Below the pieces are notes generated by a model. It saw only the letters and a program-made list of their open reading frames with translations. It did not search any database and was not told the DNA's origin. Shown here in pieces: positions 16,594 through 25,423 of a DNA stretch of 64,000 bases. Source of the DNA: CAVPGP01 sp963704025 (GTDB lineage: Bacteria; Actinomycetota; Thermoleophilia; Gaiellales; Gaiellaceae). The first letter of the stretch is position 1; every line of letters starts with the position of its first letter. The DNA is taken from contig CAVPGP010000001.1 in NCBI GenBank assembly GCA_963704025.1, positions 868,001 to 932,000 of the forward strand. The letters run 5' to 3'. Both the position numbers and the translations under genes were made by a program.

Positions 16594-17619
16594 GTGATCG
16601 GGCTCTACGAGCTCGACACCCCGTCGGTGGCGGTCGACCTCGACGCGGTCGACCGGAACATCGCCCGGATGCAGGCCTACTGCGACGAGCACGGCCTCCG
16701 TCTGCGGCCGCACGTGAAGACGCACAAGCTGCCCGAGCTCGCGCGGCGCCAGCTCGCCGCCGGGGCCGTCGGCATCTGCTGTCAGAAGCTGGGCGAGGCC
16801 GAGGTGTTCGTCGAGGCCGGGATCGAGGATGTCTTCGTCACGTTCCCGATCGTCGGTGCGCGCAAGCTGGCGCGCCTCGCGGAGCTGTCCCGCGCGGCAC
16901 GCGTGCGCGTGCCGGTCGATTCCGCCGAGGCGCTCGCGGAGCTCGCCGCATCGGGCGCGGACGCGGGCGTCGTCGTGGACTGCGACACCGGCTTCGGCCG
17001 GACCGGCGTCCAGTCGCCCGCGGAGGCCGCCGCCCTCGCCCGCGCGATCGAAGAGGCCGGCCTTCGGTTCGAAGGGTTCATGACCTACCCGGCCCCGCCC
17101 GGCTGCGACGCCTGGCTTCGTGCCGCGCAGGAGCTCGCAGGCGGCGGCTCGATCAGCGTCGGCGGCACGCCGCGCGCCTTCACGACGCACGAGCTGGACG
17201 GCGTCACCGAGCTCCGGCCTGGCACGTACGTCTACGGCGACCGCGCCTGTCTCGCGAACGGCTCGGTGCCGCTGGAGAGCTGCGCGCTGCGGGTGGTCGC
17301 GACCGTCGTCAGCCGGCCGACCGCTGACCGCGCCATCCTCGACGCCGGCTCCAAGGCGCTGACGAGCGACCTCGCGGCCGGTGCGGAGGGGCACGGGCTG
17401 ATCGTCGAGTACCCGGAGGCGCGAATCGCGCTGCTCTCCGAGGAGCACGGGCACGTCGACCTGAGCGCGTGCGAGCGCAGGCCGCGGATCGGCGAGACCG
17501 TGACCGTGATCCCGAACCATGCGTGCGTCGTCTCCAACCTCGTCGACGCCGTCGTCGTCCACCGGTCGGGCGAGGTCGAGGGGATGTGGCCCGTCGCGGC
17601 GCGAGGGCGGATCCAGTGA
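16594..17619 (+). CDS. D-threonine aldolase/alanine racemase-fold PLP enzyme
   Basis: A 341-residue fold-type III PLP protein. The N-terminus DTPSVAVDLDAVDRNIARMQ and the PLP Lys motif LRPHVKTHKLPELAR (Lys near 42) match the D-threonine aldolase/D-serine dehydratase group. The C-terminal AILDAGSKALTSDL and VIPNHACVVSNLVDAVVV, with a possible His metal ligand, support this. Such enzymes cleave or dehydrate D-hydroxy amino acids. GTG 16594 lies just after the ATPase stop. Its place in a sugar operon suggests removal of a D-amino acid released with the imported compound, or a related side reaction. Confidence 0.87.
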   Translation: MIGLYELDTPSVAVDLDAVDRNIARMQAYCDEHGLRLRPHVKTHKLPELARRQLAAGAVGICCQKLGEAEVFVEAGIEDVFVTFPIVGARKLARLAELSRAARVRVPVDSAEALAELAASGADAGVVVDCDTGFGRTGVQSPAEAAALARAIEEAGLRFEGFMTYPAPPGCDAWLRAAQELAGGGSISVGGTPRAFTTHELDGVTELRPGTYVYGDRACLANGSVPLESCALRVVATVVSRPTADRAILDAGSKALTSDLAAGAEGHGLIVEYPEARIALLSEEHGHVDLSACERRPRIGETVTVIPNHACVVSNLVDAVVVHRSGEVEGMWPVAARGRIQ

Positions 17620-17623
17620 GCGT

Positions 17624-17638
17624 CCGACCGAAGGTCGG
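17624..17638 (+). promoter_or_regulatory. Short hairpin before the PfkB gene
   Basis: CCGACC-GAA-GGTCGG makes a 6-bp stem with a 3-base loop ending three bases before ATG 17642, where a ribosome site would be expected. A second hairpin (CCAGCC-GGA-GGCTGG) lies just inside the coding region. Together they could reduce initiation. No function is shown. Confidence 0.35.
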
Positions 17639-17641
17639 CGC

Positions 17642-18544
17642 ATGAGTGTCCAGCCGGAGGCTGGCCAAGCCAGCATCGACCTCGTCGGCGTCGGCGAGAC
17701 GATGTGGACGTTCGCGACCGCCGATCTCGCCCCGCTCGCCGAGGGCCGCTACTGGGCGACGCACCCCGCCGGCGCTGAGTCGAACGTCGCCGCCGGGGTG
17801 GCGGCACTCGGGCTCGACGCGGGTTGGATCGGCCGCGTGGGCGCCGACGCCTTCGGGCGCGCCGTGCTGGACGAGCTGGACGCGCTGGGCGTCGACTGCT
17901 CCCGCGCCGTCGTCGACGAGAACCGGCCGACCGGTCTGATGTTCAAGGGCGCGGTCTTGAGCGAGCGCTGCGAGATCGACTACCGCCGGGACGGCTCGGC
18001 CGGCTCGGCGCTCTCGGCAGAGGATCTCGACGCCGACTACGTCGCCTCCGCGCGGGCCGTCCACGTGACGGGGATCACCGCCTGCCTCTCCGAGGCGGCC
18101 GCCGGCGCGGCCGTGCGCGCGCTGGAGCTCGCGGAAGGCCTCCGGAGCTTCGACCCGAACATCCGCCCGCAGCTCTGGCGCGAGGACCGGGCCCCGGTGG
18201 TGCGGCGGCTGATCGCGCTGGCCGACGTCTGCTTCTGCGGCCTCGACGATGCGGCGCTCCTGACGGGGACGGCGGAGCCGGAGGACGCGGCGCGGGCGCT
18301 GGCCGGGCTAGGCCCGGCGACGGTGATCCTGACCCTCGGCTCACGCGGCGCGCTCGCACTGGAGGACGGCCGCTTCACGAGAGTCGCGCCGCGGCCGGTC
18401 GAGATCGTCGACCCGGTCGGAGCCGGCGACGCCTTCGCGGCGGGCTTCCTGGCCGCCCGCCTCCGCGGCGAGCCGCTGGAGGCGGCCCTCGAGCAAGGCG
18501 CCCGCATGGGCGCGGACGCGACGCGGACGCTCGCCGCGGTCGAG
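17642..18544 (+). pseudogene. PfkB-family carbohydrate kinase lacking its own 3' end and stop
   Basis: About 301 residues of a PfkB-type kinase (2-keto-3-deoxygluconate kinase-like) are recognisable: DLVGVGETMWTF, AGAESNVAAGVAALGLDAGW, FDPNIRPQLWRED and the catalytic signature DPVGAGDAFAAGFLAA near residue 257. These enzymes phosphorylate sugars or sugar acids. Homology ends near 18540, and the next sequence is the reverse complement of an AAA-type regulator. No stop codon follows until 21710-21712, so the frame stays open for about 1356 codons into the next binding-protein gene. The catalytic part is complete, but the native end is missing. Confidence 0.8.
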
Positions 18545-20281
18545 CAGCGCGCGTCCTTCCTGAACCCGGCCCATGCCGGCCAGCGCCTCGGCGGCCTCGA
18601 AGGTCTGGGCGATCACCGGGACGCCGATGCTCCGGTAGCGGTCGATCGCCGGCAGCAGCACCTCGTATGCCGCCGCGTAGTTCTCCAGCGACAGCTCGAG
18701 GAAGCCAAGCGCCCCGCGGGGGCCGCCGGAGCTCCAGCCGCGCCCGTCCGTCAGGACGAGCGCCTGCTCGGCCCTCGTTCGGGCAGACTCGACCTCGCCG
18801 CGCGCCGCCTCCACGAGGGCGAGCGTGAACATCCCACGCGGCTCGGCGGCCTCACGCCCGGTCTGGACGGCGACGTCGTGCGACTCGATCGCCAGCGCGG
18901 CAGCGCGCTCCCAGTCGCCGGTTGCGAACTCCAGCTCGGCGAGCAGCCACAACGGCACGTTGACCGCCGCGTCGCCGGCCGCGCGGCCCCGCTCGCACAG
19001 CTGCTCGAGCAGCGGCCGTGCGCGGACGAACTCGTGCGCCTCGACACTGAGCTCCGGCGGCGTCAGCCGAAACGCCTGCTCGGCGAGCTCCGCTCCGGCC
19101 GCCACCGCACCGCGCGATCTCGCGCGCGCCGCCGCGTCCGCAAGGCGCGACGCCGTCTTGGCATCGGGACCCTCCGCCGCGAGGGCCAGATGCCCCGCGC
19201 TCTCCTCGGAATCCGCGACGACGGCGGCCAGGCGACGGTGCACGGCCCGCCTCATTCGCGGCGACGCGGCGGAGGAGAGGGTCGAGACGAGCAACGGGTG
19301 CGTGAAGGAGATCAGGTCGCGCCGGAGCTCGATCACGCCCGCCTCGACCGCCTGCTCGAGATCGCCGTCCGTCCGCTCCCCGGGGCCGGCGGCGAGCTCC
19401 ACCATCGCGACAGTCGGGCGGGACAGCGCAGCGGCGTACAGGAGCGTCTCAGCCGCGGAAGGAGGAAGCTGCGAGAGCCGGGCCTGGACGAGCTCGCGCA
19501 GGTTTGCCGGCACGGGCAGCGGCTCGCCCGGAACCGGCTCGACGCCGGACCGCTGGAGCGCCCGGGCCAGCTCGAGCGCGAAAAACGGGTTGCCGCCCGA
19601 AGACTCGTGGATGCGCAGGAGCGCGAAGCGCGGAAGCGCGAGGCCGAGCCGGCCGCTGACGAGCTGGTAGAGCCCCGCGGCGCTGAGGGGTCCGACCGGG
19701 AGACATTCGATCCGGTCGCCGAGCGCCAGGGAGAGCTCGTGAGGCTCGGCGTCCTCGCGCGTCAATCGTACGGCGGCCAGAACGCCGACAGGCTCCTCGT
19801 TCAAGCGCCGGCAGGCGAACGCGAGCACGCGGGAGGAGGCCTCGTCGAGCCACTGGACGTCGTCGACGGCGACGAGCACCGGGCCGGCGGCCGCGAGGAT
19901 GCGAAGGCTGCCGAGGAAGGCGGCCGCGACCGCCCGGTCGTCAGGTGGGGCCCCGCGCGGCTCCGCCAGCAGCAGCGCAACCTCGAGCGCCTGCCGCTGG
20001 GGCGTTGGCAGCTCCGGGAGCGCCGTTCCGGCCACCTCGCCGAGCAGATCTCCGAGCCCGGCGAACCCGAGCTTCGCCTCGGTCTCTCCCGGGCGGGTCG
20101 CGAGCACCGTGACGCCTCGCAGGTGCGCACGCTCGACCCCCTCCCGCCAGAGGCGAGTCTTGCCGATCCCCGCCTCACCCTCCAGGAAGAGCCCGCGGGA
20201 TCCTCCTTCGAGACCCGCGAGGAACCCGTCCAGGCTCGCGAGCTCCGCCTGCCTGCCGACGAGGTCCTCGGCTGCGCTCAC
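18341..20281 (-). pseudogene. Truncated AAA/LuxR-type (MalT-like) large regulator
   Basis: From GTG 20281 the protein starts DLVGRQAELASLDGFLAGLE, then Walker A EGEAGIGKTRLW and Walker B VLVAVDDVQWLDEASSRVLA, followed by TPR-like helices (ENYAAAYEVLLPAIDRYRSI). This is the architecture of large ATP-dependent LuxR-family activators, normally about 900 residues with a C-terminal helix-turn-helix. Here homology breaks near ALLDR (about 18545), and the last roughly 65 codons are antisense to the PfkB gene. The DNA-binding domain is missing, so it is unlikely to work as a normal activator. Confidence 0.8.
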
Positions 20282-20400
20282 CGCTCGACCGTAGCGCTCG
20301 CCTCAGGGGCCCACAAGCTGCTCGAGCCGCAGCGCGTTCCGAGCCGCGAATCCGTCCCAGCCGGACCAGCCTATGCGGACAGCGCGCGTCTCTCCGCGCC

Positions 20401-20439
20401 TTGCACTGGCCGTCGCGACATTGTCATAATCGCGACAAT
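20401..20439 (+). promoter_or_regulatory. Promoter with overlapping operator for the second sugar ABC locus
   Basis: TTGCAC (20401-20406) and CATAAT (20425-20430), 18 bases apart, form a good promoter for the binding-protein gene at 20471. An inverted repeat ATTGTC-N8-GACAAT (20420-20439) covers the -10 box, the usual place for a repressor site. The start and ribosome site (GGAAGG) follow 30 bases later. The protein that binds here is unknown; the nearby large regulator has lost its DNA-binding end. Confidence 0.55.
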
Positions 20440-20470
20440 CCCAAATGTGCTGGCTAGAGAGGAAGGTCCG

Positions 20471-21712
20471 ATGAGTAGACGAAGAAGTCTCGTCGTCATC
20501 CTCGGGATTCTTGTGGTACTCGCAGCCACGGCCGCGAGCTCGAGTCTCGGGAGCGGTACGCATCAGAAGGCGGCGTCGGGAACAGTCGTTCTTTCGGGTT
20601 GGGGGGCGAGCCCCGACGAGTTGAAGCTCCTCAAGGCGGTGATCCGCGGGTTCGAGAAGACGTACCCCCAGATCAAGGTCGACTACCAGCCGGTCACAGG
20701 CGACTACGTCCCGACGATGCTGGCGAAGTTCGCCGCCCGCAAGCCGCCGGACGTCTTCTACATCGACTCGAACGTGTTCCTCGACTGGGTCACGCAGGGA
20801 CTGCTCGAGCCGCTCGACAGCTACGCGCAGAAGAGCAAGTTCTCGTCCGCGCCCTTCTTCCCGTCGCTCCTCGCAGGCTTCCAGTACAAGGGGAAGACGT
20901 ACGGCTACCCGAAGGACTGGTCGCCGCTCGCGATGGAAGTGAACAGCGATCTCGCGAAGAAGGCCGGCGTCAACCCGGCCAAGATCAAGACCTGGGCAGA
21001 CCTGACGGCGGCGGCAAAGAAGCTGCAGCCGGTGATGTCCGGCGGCGCGAAGCCGATCTGCCTCAACCCGAGTTGGGATCGCGCGCTCGCGTTCGTCTAC
21101 CAGAACAACGGGTCGTTCCTGAACGCGTCGAAGACGAAGGCGACGATCAACTCGCCCGCCGCGCTCGCGGCGATGAACTTCTACGTGGGCCTGATCCGCC
21201 AGGGCCTGGCCGACATCCCGGCCAAGCTCAGCGTCGGCTGGTGCGGCGAGGCGCTCGGAAAGCAGAAGGCCGCGATCGTCTTCGAGGGGAACTGGATGTT
21301 CCCGTTCATGTCCTCGACGTTCCCGAACGTGCACTTCGCGACCCAGCAGATGCTGATGAAGAAGCAGCACGGCAACCTCGGGTTCACGGTCTCCTACTCG
21401 ATGGCGAAGGACTCGCAGAACAAGGACGCGGCGTGGCAGCTGATCCGCTACCTCGTCGGCAAGCCGGGGATGAAGACGTGGACGTCGAAGGGCCTCGCGC
21501 TGCCCTCGCGCAAGGACGTCGCACCGGTCTCCGGCCGTACCGCGTTCCTGCAGGACGCGCCTGCGGCCCATCCGTGGCAGTTCGCGCCCAAGTTCAGCCA
21601 GGTGATCGACACGGCGAACAACGAGCTCTCGGCGGTGATCGAGGGTAAGGAGACGGTCGCGCAGATGCTGAAGAAGATCTCCGACACGGCCAACAGCACG
21701 CTCGGCAGCTAG
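20471..21712 (+). CDS. Sugar ABC transporter substrate-binding protein (second locus)
   Basis: A 413-residue extracellular binding protein with an N-terminal signal segment (SLVVILGILVVLAATAASSS, residues 6-25) and a mature part beginning TVVLSGWGASPDELKLLKAV. VFEGNWMFPFM and GNLGFTVSYSMAKDSQNKDA are typical of family 1 carbohydrate-binding proteins. The ATG at 20471 has GGAAGG just upstream. The reading frame is also open far upstream, through the regulator antisense into pfkB, but homology starts here. It serves the permeases at 21777 and 22682. A galactoside ligand is inferred from the downstream alpha-galactosidase. Confidence 0.93.
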   Translation: MSRRRSLVVILGILVVLAATAASSSLGSGTHQKAASGTVVLSGWGASPDELKLLKAVIRGFEKTYPQIKVDYQPVTGDYVPTMLAKFAARKPPDVFYIDSNVFLDWVTQGLLEPLDSYAQKSKFSSAPFFPSLLAGFQYKGKTYGYPKDWSPLAMEVNSDLAKKAGVNPAKIKTWADLTAAAKKLQPVMSGGAKPICLNPSWDRALAFVYQNNGSFLNASKTKATINSPAALAAMNFYVGLIRQGLADIPAKLSVGWCGEALGKQKAAIVFEGNWMFPFMSSTFPNVHFATQQMLMKKQHGNLGFTVSYSMAKDSQNKDAAWQLIRYLVGKPGMKTWTSKGLALPSRKDVAPVSGRTAFLQDAPAAHPWQFAPKFSQVIDTANNELSAVIEGKETVAQMLKKISDTANSTLGS

Positions 21713-21726
21713 GACGCAACGAGCTT

Positions 21727-21757
21727 CCCTGCGCGCCCGGTTGTCGGGCGCGCAGGG
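21727..21757 (+). terminator. Strong hairpin between binding-protein and permease genes
   Basis: A perfect 13-bp stem (CCCTGCGCGCCCG at 21727-21739 with CGGGCGCGCAGGG at 21745-21757) and a 5-base loop GTTGT. There is no U-tract. In ABC operons a hairpin at this place often stabilises the binding-protein mRNA or lowers read-through, so that more binding protein than permease is made. The permease ribosome site begins ten bases later. Confidence 0.75.
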
Positions 21758-21776
21758 CGCTCCATGGAGGAAGGAA

Positions 21777-22682
21777 ATGGCGGCGGCGACGGGCACGGCG
21801 ACCGGCGGGAAGAGCATCGGCAGCGAGCGCTTGCGGGAGGCGCTCGTCGGCTACTCGTTCATCGCCGTGCCGATGCTGCTCTACGGCGTCCTCTTCTTCT
21901 ATCCGATCGGCTACGCGATCTACATCAGCCGCTACGACTGGGGAGCGCTGGGCCCGATCGAGAAGGTCGGCTGGCAGAACTACCAGGACCTCCTGCACGA
22001 CGAGCGCTTCCACATCGCCCTCAAGAACGGGCTCAAGTTCACGCTCGCCTTCACGATCTTCTCGATGGCGCTCGGCCTCTTCGTCGCCGTGGTCGTGAAC
22101 AACGCGGTCCATGGCCGGGGATTCTTCCGCTCGGCGTTCTACTTCCCTTCGATCGCTTCGTCGGCGGCGATCACCGCGATCGCGCTCTTCCTCCTCTCTG
22201 CGGACGGGCTCTTCAACAAGATCACGGGACTCGACCAGGCCTGGTTCGGCGAGTCGTCCACGGCCCTCTGGGCGATCGTCGGCCTCAACTCGTGGACGAC
22301 CTCCGGAACGGTGATGCTCTTCTACCTCGCCTACCTGCAGGCGATCCCCACGGACGTCTACGAGGCAGCCGCGATCGACGGCGCGGGCGCGTGGCGGACG
22401 TTCTGGAAGGTGACGTTCCCGCTGCTCAAGCCCGGGCATTTCTTCGTCTCGACGCTGCTCGTGATCGGCGGCCTGAAGATGTTCGACCAGGCGTTCATCG
22501 CCTCGGGCGGGACCGGGGGGCCGAACAACTCGACGCTCGTGCCCGTGCTCTACCTGTACCGCGTCGCCTTCTACGACGTCCGCTTCGGGTTCGCCGCGGC
22601 GGTGGGCATCGCGCTGATGCTCCTCATGTTCACGCTGACACTGATCCAGCGGCTCGCGTTCGGCCGGACGGAGAAGGCCTGA
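21777..22682 (+). CDS. Sugar ABC transporter permease (MalF type, second locus)
   Basis: A 301-residue permease with six hydrophobic segments and the ATPase-contact loop VYEAAAIDGAGAWRTFWKVT. I chose ATG 21777 because GGAGGAAGG lies directly before it; an upstream GTG would fall inside the hairpin. Its TGA overlaps the ATG of the next permease. It forms half of the membrane channel of the second importer. Confidence 0.94.
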   Translation: MAAATGTATGGKSIGSERLREALVGYSFIAVPMLLYGVLFFYPIGYAIYISRYDWGALGPIEKVGWQNYQDLLHDERFHIALKNGLKFTLAFTIFSMALGLFVAVVVNNAVHGRGFFRSAFYFPSIASSAAITAIALFLLSADGLFNKITGLDQAWFGESSTALWAIVGLNSWTTSGTVMLFYLAYLQAIPTDVYEAAAIDGAGAWRTFWKVTFPLLKPGHFFVSTLLVIGGLKMFDQAFIASGGTGGPNNSTLVPVLYLYRVAFYDVRFGFAAAVGIALMLLMFTLTLIQRLAFGRTEKA

Positions 22683-23650
22683 TGGCCGACGGCGAGCTCC
22701 CCACCGAGAAGGACCCCTCGGCGGTCGAGAAAGAATTCATGCCGTCTGCCCAGCCGACGGGCAGAGAGTTCGCCGCGACGGGCGAAGCAACCGGTGGACT
22801 GGTCGGCGTCGCCCCGATTCCCGGCCGGACGGGGTTCGAGCGGGCGCGCACGATCGTCGTCTACACGCTCCTCGTCGGGATCGCCCTCCTCTACTTCGTC
22901 CCGTTCTTCTGGACGGTCTCGACGTCGCTGAAGACGCTCCCCGAGACGGCCTACTTCAGCCTGCTCCCCAAGCACCCGACGCTGCACGCGTACCGCGAGG
23001 TGCTGACGACGTTCCACTTCGCGCGCTACGCGGCGAACAGCGCGGGCCTCGCCTTCACGATCGCCTGCCTGAACGTGTTCCTCTGCTCGCTCGGCGGCTA
23101 CGCCTTCGCACGGCTCAGGTTCCCCGGCCGGGAGGTCCTGTTCATCGCCGTGCTCGCCACCCTCATGATCCCCGACCAGCTGCGCCTCGTGCCGATCTTC
23201 GTCAAGTTCAGCGAATGGCACCTGCTCGGCCACTACCACGCCTACGTCCTGATCAAGCTCGCCTCCGCCGCGCAGCTCTTCCTCATGCGGCAGTACTTCC
23301 TGACCATCCCGCGCGACCTCGAGGAGGCGGCCAAGCTCGACGGAGCCGGCTACTTCAAGACGTTCTGGAAGGTGATGCTGCCGCTCGCCGGACCGGCGAT
23401 CGCCGCCGTCGCGATCCTGGAGTTCGAGGGGGCCTGGAACGACTTCTTCTGGCCGCTGATCATCTTCAACACCGCGCCGGACCACTACACGCTCCCGGTC
23501 GGCATTTTCTCGTTCGTCTCCGAGTACCAGACACTTTGGCCGCAGCTGATGGCGGGCACGGCGATCGCGATCGCGCCGATGGCGCTGATCTACGTCTTCT
23601 TCCAGCGCTACTTCGTGGCCGGCGTCGCCTCGGCCGGCGTGAAGGGATGA
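22682..23650 (+). CDS. Sugar ABC transporter permease (MalG type, second locus)
   Basis: A 322-residue permease with a long polar N-terminal extension (about 55 residues, rich in Glu, Gly and Thr) before the first membrane segment TIVVYTLLVGIALLYFVPFF. The EAA-like loop is DLEEAAKLDGAGYFKTFWKV, and the end is GVASAGVKG. The cytoplasmic extension is longer than in most MalG proteins and unlike the basic tail of the first-locus permease. It is tightly coupled on both sides. Confidence 0.94.
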   Translation: MADGELPTEKDPSAVEKEFMPSAQPTGREFAATGEATGGLVGVAPIPGRTGFERARTIVVYTLLVGIALLYFVPFFWTVSTSLKTLPETAYFSLLPKHPTLHAYREVLTTFHFARYAANSAGLAFTIACLNVFLCSLGGYAFARLRFPGREVLFIAVLATLMIPDQLRLVPIFVKFSEWHLLGHYHAYVLIKLASAAQLFLMRQYFLTIPRDLEEAAKLDGAGYFKTFWKVMLPLAGPAIAAVAILEFEGAWNDFFWPLIIFNTAPDHYTLPVGIFSFVSEYQTLWPQLMAGTAIAIAPMALIYVFFQRYFVAGVASAGVKG

Positions 23651-24294
23651 GCGTGGGCGGCGCGTTGAAGGCAGCGCTCCGGCAACTCTACGAGCACTCG
23701 TTGCAGCTGCTCGTCCTCAACGTGGTGGTCGCCGCCGTCGCGGCGATCGTGCTGATCGCGGTCGTCACGAGCTACTCGCCGGCGACGCTGCTGCTGCTCG
23801 CCGTCGTCGGCCCCTTCGCGGCGGCGCTCATGCACTGCGCGGTGACCCTGCAGCAGACCGCCCGGCTCCGCCTCCGCGACTGGCTCGTCGGGCTCCGCCT
23901 GTACTGGCGGCGCGGGCTGGCGCTCGGCGCCGGCGCCGCCGCGGTCAGCGCGCTCGCCCTCACGGCGGTCTCGTTCTGGTCGCAGCGCGGCGTCCTGGCC
24001 TGGCCGCTGGCCGTCCTCGCGATCTACCTCCTCGCCCTGTTCGCCGTCTGGCAGGTGCACCTCTGGCCGCTGGCGGTGGCGGGGGGGGCCGACCTCGGCA
24101 ACGTGCTGCGCGAGGCCGGAGCGGGACTCGCGCGGCGACCGCTGGCGTCGTGCGGGCTCGCGCTCGCGCTCCTGCTCGTGAACGCCGTCGGCGCGATCGG
24201 AATCCTGCCGGTGCTCACGTTCACGATTGCGTACTCCGCGCTCGCCGCGGCGCATTTCGCCCTTCCCCCACCGACCGAGGAGGCGACCACCTGA
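23647..24294 (+). CDS. YesL-like (DUF624-type) membrane protein
   Basis: A 215-residue protein of about five or six hydrophobic helices (LLVLNVVVAAVAAIVLIAVV, then LLLLAVVGPFAAALMHCAVT) that overlaps the second permease by 4 bases and the ATPase gene by one base. Its size, pattern and position match YesL/DUF624 proteins, which commonly sit inside sugar ABC operons and whose function is not known. Assignment is by pattern and context, not by a strong motif. Confidence 0.65.
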   Translation: MSVGGALKAALRQLYEHSLQLLVLNVVVAAVAAIVLIAVVTSYSPATLLLLAVVGPFAAALMHCAVTLQQTARLRLRDWLVGLRLYWRRGLALGAGAAAVSALALTAVSFWSQRGVLAWPLAVLAIYLLALFAVWQVHLWPLAVAGGADLGNVLREAGAGLARRPLASCGLALALLLVNAVGAIGILPVLTFTIAYSALAAAHFALPPPTEEATT

Positions 24295-25400
24295 TGGCCA
24301 GCGTCACCTTCGACCACGTGACGAAGACGTACTCCGGCGGCACCGACGCCGTCAGCGACCTTCAGCTGGAGATCACGGACGGGGAGTTCCTCGTGCTGGT
24401 CGGCCCGTCGGGGTGCGGCAAGTCGACCGCGCTGCGCATGGTCGCAGGGCTCGAGCAGATCACGGGCGGCCGGATCCTGATCGGCGACCGCGTCGTCAAC
24501 AACGTCGCGCCGATGTCGCGCGACGTCGCGATGGTGTTCCAGTCGTATGCGCTCTACCCGCACATGACGGTGTTCGACAACCTCGCGTTCGGGTTGCGAA
24601 ACAAGAAGGTGCCGAAGGACGAGATCAAACAGCGGGTGGCCGAAGCCGGAAAGATCCTCGACCTGGAGAACATGCTGGAGCGGAAGCCGAAGCAGCTTTC
24701 CGGCGGACAGCGCCAGCGCGTGGCGCTCGGCCGCGCGATCGTGCGCGAGCCGGCTGTCTGGCTCATGGACGAGCCGCTGTCGAACCTGGATGCCGCGCTG
24801 CGCGTCGCCACCCGAGCGGAGATCCTGAAGCTGCACCAGCGCGTCGGGACAACGACGCTCTACGTCACCCACGACCAGGTCGAGGCGATGACCATGGGTG
24901 ACCGCATCGTCGTGATGAAGCTCGGTCTCCTGCAACAAGTCGGGACGCCCGAGGAGCTCTACACACGCCCCCGAAACCTCTTCGTGGCGGGGTTCATCGG
25001 CTCGCCCGCGATGAACCTCGTGCCCGTCGAGCCGGCCTCCTCGGACGGCAGCGCGATGCTCCGGAACGGCGAGTTCGTCATACGGGTGCCGGAGCGGTTT
25101 CTGGACGTGGCTGCTGCGCAGGGCCAGCGCCGGATGGTGGTCGGACTTCGGCCCGAGCACTTCACCGTGGGAAACGGAAGCGTGCCGCACGCGGCGACGA
25201 TGCCGGCCGTCGTCGAGGTGGTCGAGTACCTCGGCGACGAGCAGCTCGTGCACCTGCGCGCCGGCGACATCCCGCTCGTGGCGAAGCTGCCGGTCGAGCC
25301 GCGCCTCGCGGCGGGCGAGCCAGTCACGCTCGCCGTAGCGCTCGACAAGCTGTATCTGTTCGACCAGGAGAGCGAGTCGGCGCTCGAGTTCGCGGTGTAG
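24294..25400 (+). CDS. Sugar ABC transporter ATP-binding protein (UgpC/MsmX type, second locus)
   Basis: A 368-residue ATPase with Walker A GPSGCGKST at 37-45, Q-loop MVFQSYALYPHMTVFDN, signature LSGGQRQR, Walker B VWLMDEPLSNLDA and the TOBE motif VVGLRPEHFTVG. It energises the second importer. The ATG at 24294 shares its A with the TGA of the YesL-like gene. It is a homolog of the ATPase at 15525, so the two loci each carry a full import system. The gene converges on the alpha-galactosidase gene with 23 bases between the stops. Confidence 0.94.
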   Translation: MASVTFDHVTKTYSGGTDAVSDLQLEITDGEFLVLVGPSGCGKSTALRMVAGLEQITGGRILIGDRVVNNVAPMSRDVAMVFQSYALYPHMTVFDNLAFGLRNKKVPKDEIKQRVAEAGKILDLENMLERKPKQLSGGQRQRVALGRAIVREPAVWLMDEPLSNLDAALRVATRAEILKLHQRVGTTTLYVTHDQVEAMTMGDRIVVMKLGLLQQVGTPEELYTRPRNLFVAGFIGSPAMNLVPVEPASSDGSAMLRNGEFVIRVPERFLDVAAAQGQRRMVVGLRPEHFTVGNGSVPHAATMPAVVEVVEYLGDEQLVHLRAGDIPLVAKLPVEPRLAAGEPVTLAVALDKLYLFDQESESALEFAV

Positions 25401-25423
25401 GCGCAGTCGGCGTCACGGCCGAG

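Noticed and set aside
17519..21712. A single 1397-codon open frame that could be a giant fusion protein.
   Set aside because: Only the two ends are homologous to proteins (PfkB kinase and a binding protein with its own signal peptide, promoter and ribosome site). The middle is antisense to a regulator, as is common for long chance frames in GC-rich DNA.
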